DNA of 64,000 nucleotides from Micromonospora violae. Its GTDB lineage: Bacteria; Actinomycetota; Actinomycetes; Mycobacteriales; Micromonosporaceae. The notes under the pieces are model-generated. The model saw nothing but the letters and a program-made list of their open reading frames with translations. It was not told where the DNA came from and did not search any database. Of this stretch, positions 22,112 through 30,077 are shown piece by piece; position 1 is the stretch's first letter, and the number at the start of each line of letters is the position of its first letter. Made by a program: the position numbers and the translations under genes. The stretch spans positions 1,674,001-1,738,000 of the forward strand of contig NZ_SHKK01000001.1 in NCBI RefSeq assembly GCF_004217135.1, in the 5' to 3' direction.

Positions 22112-24943
22112 TCAGCCGGTGGTGAGGATGAACCTCTCCCAGGAGCCGACCGACGTCCGGTTGGCGATCAGCGAGCCCGCCCCGGCGTTCTCGGCGCACA
22201 CGATCTGGTTGTTGACCGTGGCGCGCAGACCCACCGTCCCATCCGAGTTGGTGATGAGCTGGAAGGTCTCCCACGACCCGACCGCCGTGGCGTTGGCGAC
22301 CAACGCTCCGGCACCGGCGTTCGTGGCCGAGACGTAGAGCCCGTTGGCGCGCGACCGCAGCGCGATGTTGCCGTTGCCGGCGTCCACCCGGTCGAACTGC
22401 TCGGTGCTGCCGACGCTGGCCTTGTTGGCGATCAGCGCGGTGCTGCCGACCGCCGACACGTACTGGTTGTTGACCTGCGCCCGCAGCGTGGTCACCGGCG
22501 TGCTGCCACCGGTGCCGGTGGTAAAGGTGAACGCGTCCACGTCGAACAGGTAGCCCGACCCGCCCTTGAATACCAGGTACAGCGTGGTCGACGCGCTGGG
22601 CGGGTTGCTGATCGTGCCGGACACCTCGGTGAAGGTCTCCCAGTTACCGGTCACCGGTACCGAGACGGTGCCCAGCAGTGTGCCGGTGGCTGACCCGGCC
22701 CGTACCTCGATGGTGCCGCCGGCCCCGGCCGACGACGCCCGCACGGTGATGCGGTTCGCGTTGGACAGGTTGTACGGCTGGTACGAGATCCAGTCGTTGT
22801 TCTCGATGAACCCGGCCGTGCGGCCACCCTCGGCGTTGGTGTGGTCGGTCGCCTGCACGCCCGACGTGGCGCCGAAGTGCTCACCCTGGCGGTGCCTCGG
22901 TTGCAGCGTCCTGATGCTGTGCGTGGTGAGCCCACCGTTGTCGGTGTAGGCGGCGTCGAAGACCCCGTAGATGTTGGCCGCCGAGTCGTGCTCCCCGTCG
23001 GTCGGTACGGTGATCGAGCCGCTGCACCCGTTCTTCGAGGTGATCTGGTGGGCGTGGCTGTCGTGGCCCAGCGCGTAGGTCAGGCTGACCTTGGAACAGT
23101 CGATCGTGCCGTCCTGCGGGTCGCTGACGCTGATCTGGTACGACACCGTGTCACCGAAGCTGAACAGTTGCCCGTCGGCGGGCGACGTGAGCGTCACCGT
23201 CGGAGCGGTGTTCCCCACGGTGATGACCAGGCTCGCCGTGCCGGTCAACCCATTCGGGTCGGTGACCCTCAACGTGGGGGAGTACGTGCCGTTCGTGGTG
23301 TACGTCTTGGTGGGGTTCGCCGCCGTCGACGTGGTGCCGTCGCCGAACGTCCACAGGTAGCTCAGCGCCCCACCCTCGGGGTCGGAGCTGCCCGCCGACG
23401 AGAAGTTCACCGTCAACGGGTTGGCCCCCGACGTGGGGTTCGCCGAGGCGACCGCGATGGGGTTGCGGTTGCCGCCGCCGATGTACTCGATGCGGAACAG
23501 CGCCTGGTTGTTCGAGCCGGTGCCGTAGTCCAGCACGTACAGCGCGCCGTCCGGGCCGAAGGCCATGTCCATGACCTGCGTGCCGCTCCACGGGAAGTTG
23601 GAGATCTCCCCACGGGAGCCGTCGGAGTTGATGGCGATGGCCTTGATCCAGCGGCGGCCGTACTCGCCGGCGAAGAACTGGCCGTTGAGCGACTGGGGGA
23701 ACTTGATGCTGGAGTTGAGCGACGCGTCGTAGCGGTAGACCGGCCCGCCCATCGGCGACTCGGAGCCGCTGCCGAACTCTGACGGTGAGCCGGAGTCGCC
23801 GGCGTACTTGATCCAGGCCGGCTTCGCCGCGGGCAGCGTGCCGAGGCCCGTGTTGCGGAACGAGTTGTTGGTCGGCCCGCCCGTGCAGTTGTACTTGGAC
23901 TGCGACGGCCCGGACGGGAAGGTGTATTCATTGTATGTTTCGCTGCTGGTGTTGGTGCCCGTGCAGTACGGCCAGCCGAAGTTGCCGGGCGCGGTGATGC
24001 GGTTGAACTCCACCTGACCCTGGGGGCCCCGGCTGGAGTTCGTGGACCCGGCGTCCGGGCCGTAGTCGCCGAGGTAGACGACGCCGGTGGCCTTGTCGAC
24101 GCTCATCCGGAACGGGTTACGCAGACCCATCGCGTAGATCTCCGGGCGGGTGTTCGCCGTGCCGGGGGCGAACAGGTTGCCCGACGGGATCGTGTACGTG
24201 CCGTCCGCCTGCGGCTTGATCCGCAGCAGCTTGCCGCGCAGGTCGTTGGTGTTGGCGGCTGTGCGCTGGGCGTCGAACTGCGGGTTGCGGTTGGTCCGTT
24301 CGTCCAGCGGTGCGTAGCCGGACGACTCGAACGGGTTGGTGTCGTCGCCGGTGGTCAGGTACAGGTTGCCGGCGGCGTCGAAGTCCAGGTCACCGCCGAC
24401 GTGGCAGCACTGGCCACGGTCATTGGCGACCTGGAGCACGATCTTCTCGCTGCCCAGGTTGAGCGTGTCGTCGCTGTTGAGGGTGAACCGGGACAACCGC
24501 AGGTGCCCCTTCCACCGGTCCCAGTCCGACTGCGAACCGGTGGTCGGGGCGTCCCCGCCCGGGGTGTTCAGCGTGGGCGAGTAGTACAGGTAGACCCACC
24601 GGTTGGTGGCGAAGTTGGGGTCGACGGCGACGCCCTGCAACCCTTCCTCGTCGTGCGTGTAGACGGACAGGGTGCCGGAGACCTTGGTGTTGCCGGCCAC
24701 GTCGGTCACCCGCAGCACGCCGTTGCGGGCGGTGTGCAGGACCGAGCGGTTGGGCAGCACGGCCAGGGACATGGCCTCACCCAGCTCGGCGGAGCCGGTG
24801 GCGAGCTTGACCTGTTGATAGTCGGAGGCGGGAATCACCGCCGCCTGGGCGGTGGACGGAGCAGCCACAGCGAGGGCCGCGCTCGCGACGGTGAGAACCG
24901 CCGCGAAGAGCGCCCGGGGCCAGCGCCGGGGGTACGAGAGCAT
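22112..24943 (-). CDS. Secreted PQQ-type sugar dehydrogenase with PKD, CBM6-like and fascin-like domains
   Basis: A 943-residue exported protein. A signal peptide (about 1-34, ending STAQA) is followed by a glucose/sorbosone dehydrogenase beta-propeller (about 45-485; CCHVGGDLDFDAAGNLYLTTGD, MGLRNPFRMS), a PKD domain (about 490-575), a linker domain, a CBM6-like carbohydrate-binding domain (about 695-810; DWISYQPYNLSNANRITVR) and a fascin-like beta-trefoil (about 820-943). It probably oxidises or binds sugars outside the cell. It is co-directional with a ThuA protein carrying the same C-terminal module. Confidence 0.85.
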   Translation of the reverse strand: MLSYPRRWPRALFAAVLTVASAALAVAAPSTAQAAVIPASDYQQVKLATGSAELGEAMSLAVLPNRSVLHTARNGVLRVTDVAGNTKVSGTLSVYTHDEEGLQGVAVDPNFATNRWVYLYYSPTLNTPGGDAPTTGSQSDWDRWKGHLRLSRFTLNSDDTLNLGSEKIVLQVANDRGQCCHVGGDLDFDAAGNLYLTTGDDTNPFESSGYAPLDERTNRNPQFDAQRTAANTNDLRGKLLRIKPQADGTYTIPSGNLFAPGTANTRPEIYAMGLRNPFRMSVDKATGVVYLGDYGPDAGSTNSSRGPQGQVEFNRITAPGNFGWPYCTGTNTSSETYNEYTFPSGPSQSKYNCTGGPTNNSFRNTGLGTLPAAKPAWIKYAGDSGSPSEFGSGSESPMGGPVYRYDASLNSSIKFPQSLNGQFFAGEYGRRWIKAIAINSDGSRGEISNFPWSGTQVMDMAFGPDGALYVLDYGTGSNNQALFRIEYIGGGNRNPIAVASANPTSGANPLTVNFSSAGSSDPEGGALSYLWTFGDGTTSTAANPTKTYTTNGTYSPTLRVTDPNGLTGTASLVITVGNTAPTVTLTSPADGQLFSFGDTVSYQISVSDPQDGTIDCSKVSLTYALGHDSHAHQITSKNGCSGSITVPTDGEHDSAANIYGVFDAAYTDNGGLTTHSIRTLQPRHRQGEHFGATSGVQATDHTNAEGGRTAGFIENNDWISYQPYNLSNANRITVRASSAGAGGTIEVRAGSATGTLLGTVSVPVTGNWETFTEVSGTISNPPSASTTLYLVFKGGSGYLFDVDAFTFTTGTGGSTPVTTLRAQVNNQYVSAVGSTALIANKASVGSTEQFDRVDAGNGNIALRSRANGLYVSATNAGAGALVANATAVGSWETFQLITNSDGTVGLRATVNNQIVCAENAGAGSLIANRTSVGSWERFILTTG

Positions 24944-25031
24944 TGATCGTCCTTCCTCGACGATCGGGGCCGAGGCGTGCGGGGGCGCACCACGGCCGGA
25001 AAGGGGTGGTGGAGAGCGCGCCGAGGCGCGG

Positions 25032-26219
25032 TCAGTTGGTGGTGACCAGGTCGAACTTCTCCCACTGGCCGATGGAGGTCCGGTTGGCGATCAGCGCGGA
25101 GGCGCCCGCGTTCTCGGCGGCGACGTACCGGTTGTTCACCGTGGCCCGCAGGCTCACCGTGCCGTCGGAGTTGCGCACCAACTGGAACGTCTCCCAGGCA
25201 CCGGCGGTGGCCCGGTTGGCGATCAGCGAGCCGGCCCCGGCGTTCTCCGCCGCGACGTACTGCCCGTTGCCCTTGGCGCGCAGCGCCACGTTGCCGTTGG
25301 CGAGGTTGACCAGGTCGAACCGCTCGGTGGTGCCGACGCTGCTGCGGTTGGCGATCAGCGGGGTGGTGGAGTTGAGCGCGCTGACGTACTGGTTGTTGGC
25401 GCGGGCCCGCAGGGTGGAGCCGGTGGCGGTGGGCGGCGGGGTGGTCGTCCGCGGGGAGCAGTCGGCCGTTACCGAGCCGGCAGCGACCTGGAGGCCGCCG
25501 AGCAGCATCCGGGTGAAGTTCGGGTCGGTGTACGACGCCTCGGTGTGCCCGAGGCCGGTGTACCAGGCCCGTCCGCCGCCGTACGCCTTGCACCAGGTGA
25601 TCGGGTGGTCGCCGCTCATGTTGCCGCCGCTGTAGGACGACTCGTCGAGGTTGGCGAGGATGCGCGCGCTGGAGCGGGGGTTGGTGCGGTAGTTGTACCA
25701 CTCGTCGGAGCGGACCCAGTTCGCCGGGAGGTGCGCCGTCGACGGGTTGGTGTTGTCCTCGATCCGCACGGTCGCGTTCTGGATCGCCGGGTGCGAGTCG
25801 AAGTACGCACCGACCAGCTGGCCGTACCACGGCCAGCTGTACTCGGTGTCGGCGGCGGCGTGCACGCCGACGTAGCCGCCACCTGCGGCGATGTACGACT
25901 CGAAGGCCGTCTGCTGGCTGGCGTTGAGAACGTCGCCGGTCGTCGACAGGAAGACCACCGCCTGGTACTGGGCCAGGTTGGAGGTGGTGAACTGACCCGA
26001 GTCCTCGGTGGACGTCACGGTGAAGCCGTTTGCCGAGCCGAGCTGTTGGATCGCGGCGATGCCGTTCGGAATCGACGAGTGCCGGAAGCCGGCGGTCTTG
26101 CTGAACACCAGGACCTTGGTCAGTGGTGCCGCCGAGGCGGGTGTCGGCAGGGCGACCAGACTGGCCAGCATGACTGCCAGGCCGGTGACGAGTGCCAACA
26201 GGCGGGGACGGGAACGCAT
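25032..26219 (-). CDS. Secreted ThuA-domain protein with fascin-like C-terminus
   Basis: A 395-residue exported protein: a signal peptide (about 1-30), a ThuA-like alpha/beta domain (about 33-250; KVLVFSKTAGFRHSSIPNG, GGGYVGVHAAADTEY, GRAWYTGLGHTEASY), a Pro/Thr linker and a fascin-like trefoil (about 268-395) whose repeats follow the pattern LRAxxNxxYVxAxNAGAxxLIANRxxxGxWExF. ThuA domains are linked to sugar (trehalose) use. It lies 88 bases upstream of the dehydrogenase gene on the same strand, probably as one operon. Confidence 0.88.
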   Translation of the reverse strand: MRSRPRLLALVTGLAVMLASLVALPTPASAAPLTKVLVFSKTAGFRHSSIPNGIAAIQQLGSANGFTVTSTEDSGQFTTSNLAQYQAVVFLSTTGDVLNASQQTAFESYIAAGGGYVGVHAAADTEYSWPWYGQLVGAYFDSHPAIQNATVRIEDNTNPSTAHLPANWVRSDEWYNYRTNPRSSARILANLDESSYSGGNMSGDHPITWCKAYGGGRAWYTGLGHTEASYTDPNFTRMLLGGLQVAAGSVTADCSPRTTTPPPTATGSTLRARANNQYVSALNSTTPLIANRSSVGTTERFDLVNLANGNVALRAKGNGQYVAAENAGAGSLIANRATAGAWETFQLVRNSDGTVSLRATVNNRYVAAENAGASALIANRTSIGQWEKFDLVTTN

Positions 26220-26410
26220 GGTCGTGCTCCTCTGCTGAGCGTCGACCCCGGGCCGTGCACGCGGGCAGGCCAGGAGCCAGGGTGGCGGTGGTGCGGAAGC
26301 CGGGCCGCCGATGCTCGGCTGAGGTGCTGCTCGGTGGTGGGGTGATGGAGGGGGTGGTGCGGACGATCAATCGATGACCTCCGCCGCCACAGTGGACGAT
26401 CAGAATTCAT

Positions 26411-26459
26411 CGATTGTTATCGCTGACGCAGTAAACCTCCGATGTATGCGCCTCGTCAA
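26411..26459 (-). promoter_or_regulatory. Promoter with LacI-like operator for the ThuA/dehydrogenase genes
   Basis: On the minus strand TTGACG (26454-26459) and TTTACT (26430-26435) are separated by 18 bases, a good -35/-10 pair. Just downstream, at the expected start, lies the inverted repeat CGATAACAATCG (26411-26422), like the target of a LacI-family sugar repressor. The gap to the ThuA start is about 190 bases. Confidence 0.55.
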
Positions 26460-26503
26460 GCCCACGTGCTCCGGCCCCGGGCGTAGGCCCGCGCGCGGCC
26501 GGC

Positions 26504-26707
26504 GTCACCTACTACGCCGACGACGTCGATCCGGGCCTCAGCGTCGAATTGGTCGCCTGGCCGGATCGTGACTACTACGACGGGGACCTCGGAATCGACC
26601 AGGGCCTGTGGGAGAACGGCCACTGCGTACGGTGCGACGTCGAGATCACGTCGAACGCCAAGCGCGCGTTCTGCCCGTACTGCGGATCCGCCTGCGCCCT
26701 GACCTGA
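26504..26707 (+). pseudogene. Zinc-ribbon protein fragment without a start codon
   Basis: The frame encodes a 67-residue C-terminus with a CVRC...CPYC zinc ribbon (HCVRCDVEITSNAKRAFCPYC) and a Tyr/Asp-rich front part (VTYYADDVDPGLSVELVAWP). Upstream in frame there is no ATG, GTG or TTG before a stop near 26430; the nearest ATG (26446) is in another frame. It looks like a gene that has lost its 5' end or suffered a frameshift. Confidence 0.5.
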
Positions 26708-26749
26708 CCTGCTACGACGTCCTACCTCACGCAGCCCGCCGTGGTCGCT

Positions 26750-27463
26750 CTACGCGGAAGCGGGGGTGCCCCTGGCCGCCATGAGGATGAGGTCGGCGAT
26801 CGTCTCCGGGTGGGTGACCATGGCCAGATGCGATGACTCGACCTCAATGGTCGTCGCATTCATCCGATCAGCCAGGAACCGCTCCAGCTCCGGCGCGGTC
26901 GTGCGGTCCTGCGTGGAGATCGAGTAGTAGCAGGGCTTGTCCCGCCACGCGGCCGTCGTCGTGCGGCCTTTGAAGAGGTCGTCCGCGATGGGGCCCTGCA
27001 CCGCGTACAGGGCGCGGGCGCGGGCGTCGTCGACGCCACCGGCGAAGTCGCTCAGGAAGGCGCTCTCGCTCAGCTGCGCGTACCCGTCGTGGTGCACGAG
27101 ACCCGCGTTCGCCGGTGGCGTGGGGAACTTCGCGGCGAGCGCGGCGTAGTCCTCCCCGGCATCCGGCGCGCGGGCCGCGACGTACACCAGGGCGGTGACC
27201 ATCGGATGGTTACCGGCCTCGCTGATGACCGTGCCGGCCCACGAGTGGCCCGCCAGCACCGTCGGCCCGTCCTGACGGTTGAGGGCGCGGTTGGTGGCGG
27301 CGACATCGTCGGCCAGGGAGGTCAGCGGGTTCTGCACCGCGGTGACCGTGAGCCCGGCCCGTTGCAGGAGCGGGATGACGTCGGACCAGGAGGAACCGTC
27401 GGCGTACGCGCCGTGGACCAGAACGACGTTGCGGGCGGGCTCGCCCGAAGACGTGTCGCTCAT
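26750..27463 (-). CDS. Alpha/beta hydrolase
   Basis: A 237-residue alpha/beta hydrolase with the oxyanion motif VLVHGAYADGSSW, the nucleophile elbow GHSWAG (Ser in place) and a C-terminal SSHLAMVTHP carrying the catalytic His. It resembles the EstC-like esterases common in soil bacteria. ATG 27463 has GGAGG upstream. Substrate unknown; it stands alone. Confidence 0.88.
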   Translation of the reverse strand: MSDTSSGEPARNVVLVHGAYADGSSWSDVIPLLQRAGLTVTAVQNPLTSLADDVAATNRALNRQDGPTVLAGHSWAGTVISEAGNHPMVTALVYVAARAPDAGEDYAALAAKFPTPPANAGLVHHDGYAQLSESAFLSDFAGGVDDARARALYAVQGPIADDLFKGRTTTAAWRDKPCYYSISTQDRTTAPELERFLADRMNATTIEVESSHLAMVTHPETIADLILMAARGTPASA

Positions 27464-27557
27464 CCGAATCCTCCACACGCTCGCGACGACAGCTCTCGAC
27501 CGCCACTCTTCCCCACGCCGGTCGGGCCGGTGGGCCAAACGCCCAGCCTTCAGCCGC

Positions 27558-28367
27558 TCAGTGCACCGGGTCCGGTGTCGGGGCGTGCCAGTTCAGCCGG
27601 TCCCGGTAGCGGTGTCGCAGGACCAACCAGCTGACCGAGAACGGAATGGCCCCCATGGCCACCACTCCCAGGACGTCCCCACCGACCACGTCGAAGACCG
27701 CCCCGACGTCACCGAACAGCTGAGCGACCGTCTGGAAGGCGACGTGCAGGCCGATGCCGGCCCAGATGTCACCGGTGGCAGCGCGGAAGGCGCCCAGTTG
27801 CAGCGCGAAGACGAAGAAGAGTGCCAGTCGGTCGACGGATCGGGCCGCCCCGACGAGGAACCCGAAGGAGGTGAACAGCACGGCCTGCCCGACGAGGGCC
27901 TGCCAGGCCGGCAGTCGGGTGGCGAGGTTGTGCTGTAGGTACCCACGGAAGATCAGCTCCTCCGGCAGCGCCTCCTTCAGGAAAACCAGCACCACCAGCA
28001 GCGCTGCCACCCGCAGCACGTCCCCGACGGACGTCCGGACGCTGATCTCGACCCAGCCGAAGCCGAGGCAGAGCGCGAACCCCGCCGCCGCAGGGACGAG
28101 CCAGCAGGCCATACCGAGCAGCAGGTGCCGCCAGCCGGCGCGCAGCGACGGCAGCCCGAGACCGGCCCACGGGCGTCGGTCCAGGACGCGACGGGCGACA
28201 ACCACCAGGGGTACGACGACAGCGGTGGTGAGCACCGCCCCGACCGCGTGGGTGGGCCGGTCGTAGTCACCGTCGAGCAGAGCCCGCAGGAACAGCCAGA
28301 CCAGCACGGCGGCGGTGGCCACGACGACGATCCGCCAGGGCAGGGCGAGACGCGGTCCAGGACTCAC
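27558..28367 (-). CDS. CPBP family intramembrane metalloprotease
   Basis: A 269-residue multi-spanning membrane protein. It carries the CPBP/Rce1-type motif EALPEELIFRGYL, with the Glu pair and Arg, and later a GLHVAFQT segment with the His that completes the site. Around seven hydrophobic segments are seen. GTG 28367 is chosen because TACGCT ends 7 bases upstream. Its target is unknown. Confidence 0.88.
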   Translation of the reverse strand: MSPGPRLALPWRIVVVATAAVLVWLFLRALLDGDYDRPTHAVGAVLTTAVVVPLVVVARRVLDRRPWAGLGLPSLRAGWRHLLLGMACWLVPAAAGFALCLGFGWVEISVRTSVGDVLRVAALLVVLVFLKEALPEELIFRGYLQHNLATRLPAWQALVGQAVLFTSFGFLVGAARSVDRLALFFVFALQLGAFRAATGDIWAGIGLHVAFQTVAQLFGDVGAVFDVVGGDVLGVVAMGAIPFSVSWLVLRHRYRDRLNWHAPTPDPVH

Positions 28368-28374
28368 CCCGCGC

Positions 28375-28380
28375 AGCGTA
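28375..28380 (-). promoter_or_regulatory. -10 box TACGCT, leaderless start of the CPBP gene
   Basis: Read on the minus strand, TACGCT ends 7 bases before GTG 28367. Confidence 0.5.
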
Positions 28381-28553
28381 GCCAGCGGCGTCAAAGGCGG
28401 ACCGTCAGCGGCCGAGGACGAGGTAGGCGAGGCCGAGCACACCTCGGTAACCACCGACGTACTGGCGCAACCGGTCGTCGAGCTCCGCGCGGACGTCGGC
28501 CGCCCGCGGCGCATCGCGGTTTCGGTGCCGGATCGTACGGCAGGATCGGTCAG

Positions 28554-29117
28554 GTGGGGGCGCAGCAGTCGGAGCCGTTTCGGCGACCGACACCGCAGGA
28601 GGTGGCGGCGGCCGCCGGTCGGGGCCTGCCGGACGTGATCGGGCCCGGCCTGCGGGTGCTGTTCTGCGGCTTCAACCCGGGCCTCTACTCCGCCGCCGTG
28701 GGGCTGCCCTTTGCCCGTAGGGGCAGCCGGTTCTGGCCGGCCCTGCACGGTGCGGGCTTCACCGACCGGCGACTGCACCCGTGGGAGCACGACGAGTTGC
28801 TGCGCCGCGGCCTGGGCATCACCAGCCTGAGTAACCGGGCCACCGCCCGCGCCGACGAGCTGACCTCGGCGGAACTGGTGGCCGGGGTGACCGGGTTGGC
28901 GGTGAAGGTCGAGCGGTACCGGCCGGGGTGGGTGGCCATCCTCGGAGTGACCGCGTACCGGATCGCCTTCGCCCGACCCCGGGCCGGCCTGGGGCCGCAG
29001 TCGCAGCCGCTGGGCCGCGCCCGGGTGTGGGTGCTGCCGAACCCGAGCGGCCTGAACGCGCACTTCCCGTTGCCGGCCTTGACAGCCGAGTTCGCCAAGC
29101 TGCGCCAGGAGACCTAG
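28554..29117 (+). CDS. mug: Mismatch-specific G/U uracil-DNA glycosylase
   Basis: A 187-residue uracil-DNA glycosylase of the MUG/TDG family, which removes uracil opposite guanine. The catalytic motif CGFNPGLYSA and the second motif LPNPSGLNAHF are both present and intact. GTG 28554 begins the family's N-terminal region. Its stop shares a CTAG with the stop of the convergent SRPBCC gene. No PafBC-type damage promoter could be recognised upstream. Confidence 0.88.
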   Translation: MGAQQSEPFRRPTPQEVAAAAGRGLPDVIGPGLRVLFCGFNPGLYSAAVGLPFARRGSRFWPALHGAGFTDRRLHPWEHDELLRRGLGITSLSNRATARADELTSAELVAGVTGLAVKVERYRPGWVAILGVTAYRIAFARPRAGLGPQSQPLGRARVWVLPNPSGLNAHFPLPALTAEFAKLRQET

Positions 29118-29620
29118 GTGCGGTCGGTGGCGACGAGGTTCTGGTAGTACGGCTGCATGGCCGGGTGGTAGTCGTCGAAGTCGGGGCGGGGGGAGCCGTC
29201 TCGGGAGGCGACGAGCATGTCCAGGTAGTACTCCCAGCCGGCGCCCGTCTCGGCGATGCCCTCCACGCTCGTGAGGTGCTGCACGAACCGCAGCGCGGTG
29301 CTGCCGTCGGCCTCGGTCAGCGTCAGCTCCAACAGCCAGGTGCCGTAGCTGTCGATCATCGACACGGCGAGATGCCGCTGCGGTTCGCAGGCGTCGATCT
29401 GGACGTCGCACCAGGGCTGCTGCTCCTCGTACGCCATCTGGACCCGGATGGTCCGTCCGGGCCCGGCGTCGCCCTCCCACGGGCCGAACCAGCGGGCCGT
29501 ACGCTCCGACTCGGTCAGGCTGGCCCAGACGTCCGCCGCCGGGGCGCGGAAGGTCCGGGTGAGGACGAGATCATGCCCGGTGGCGGTGCGAAACAGGCGT
29601 CCGGCGGGTGTGCGGGTCAT
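29114..29620 (-). CDS. SRPBCC (AHSA1-like) family protein
   Basis: A 168-residue START/Bet v1-fold protein of the AHSA1 type (LTRTFRAPAADVWASLTESERTARWFGPWEG). ATG 29620 overlaps the stop of the ArsR gene (ATGA), the classic ArsR/SRPBCC pair of actinobacteria in which the regulator controls its partner. The bound ligand is unknown. Confidence 0.9.
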   Translation of the reverse strand: MTRTPAGRLFRTATGHDLVLTRTFRAPAADVWASLTESERTARWFGPWEGDAGPGRTIRVQMAYEEQQPWCDVQIDACEPQRHLAVSMIDSYGTWLLELTLTEADGSTALRFVQHLTSVEGIAETGAGWEYYLDMLVASRDGSPRPDFDDYHPAMQPYYQNLVATDRT

Positions 29621-29979
29621 GCCGTGTGCTCCCTTCGGTGCTCCGCCGGGCCGCGGCTGCGGCGCTCTCGGCGGGTGCGATAGACCTCGGTCTCCAACGC
29701 GTCGAGGTGCCGCTCCCACCGGTCGACCGTGCTGAGCCCGGTGAGCCAGTCGCGCAGCGGGGCGAGCGGGCCCGGGTCGAGCCGGTAGATCCGCTGCCGT
29801 CCGACCAACTCGTCACGGACCAGCCCGCTCTCGCGCAGCACCCGCAGGTGGCGGCTGACGGCGGGTCGGCTGATCGTGAACCGCTGGGCGATGTCGCCGG
29901 CGGAGAGGGGTTCGTCGCGCAACATGGTCAGGATGTGTCGTCGTACCGGGTCCGCGATCGCGACGGCCACCTCATCCAC
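29617..29979 (-). CDS. ArsR family transcriptional regulator
   Basis: A 120-residue winged-helix repressor (VAIADPVRRHILTMLRDEP, LSAGDIAQRFTISRPAVSRHLRVL). It lacks the metal-binding Cys box, so it is not a metal sensor of the classical kind. GTG 29979 is preferred to ATG 29997 because TACGCT ends 6 bases upstream of it and ATG 29997 lies within a palindromic operator. It is translationally coupled to the SRPBCC gene. Confidence 0.88.
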   Translation of the reverse strand: MDEVAVAIADPVRRHILTMLRDEPLSAGDIAQRFTISRPAVSRHLRVLRESGLVRDELVGRQRIYRLDPGPLAPLRDWLTGLSTVDRWERHLDALETEVYRTRRERRSRGPAEHRREHTA

Positions 29980-29985
29980 CCCAGA

Positions 29986-30004
29986 AGCGTAACCCATGGG
30001 TTAC
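29986..30004 (-). promoter_or_regulatory. -10 box and palindromic operator of the arsR gene
   Basis: TACGCT (29986-29991, minus strand) ends 6 bases before GTG 29979. The perfect 16-base palindrome GTAACCCATGGGTTAC (29989-30004) covers it, so a bound ArsR dimer would block RNA polymerase. Confidence 0.65.
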
Positions 30005-30077
30005 GGGTTTGCGTGTCGGAACCGGGGCGTGCGTCGATAGTGGGCGCATGATCACCTGAGCTGGCACTCTGTACGGC

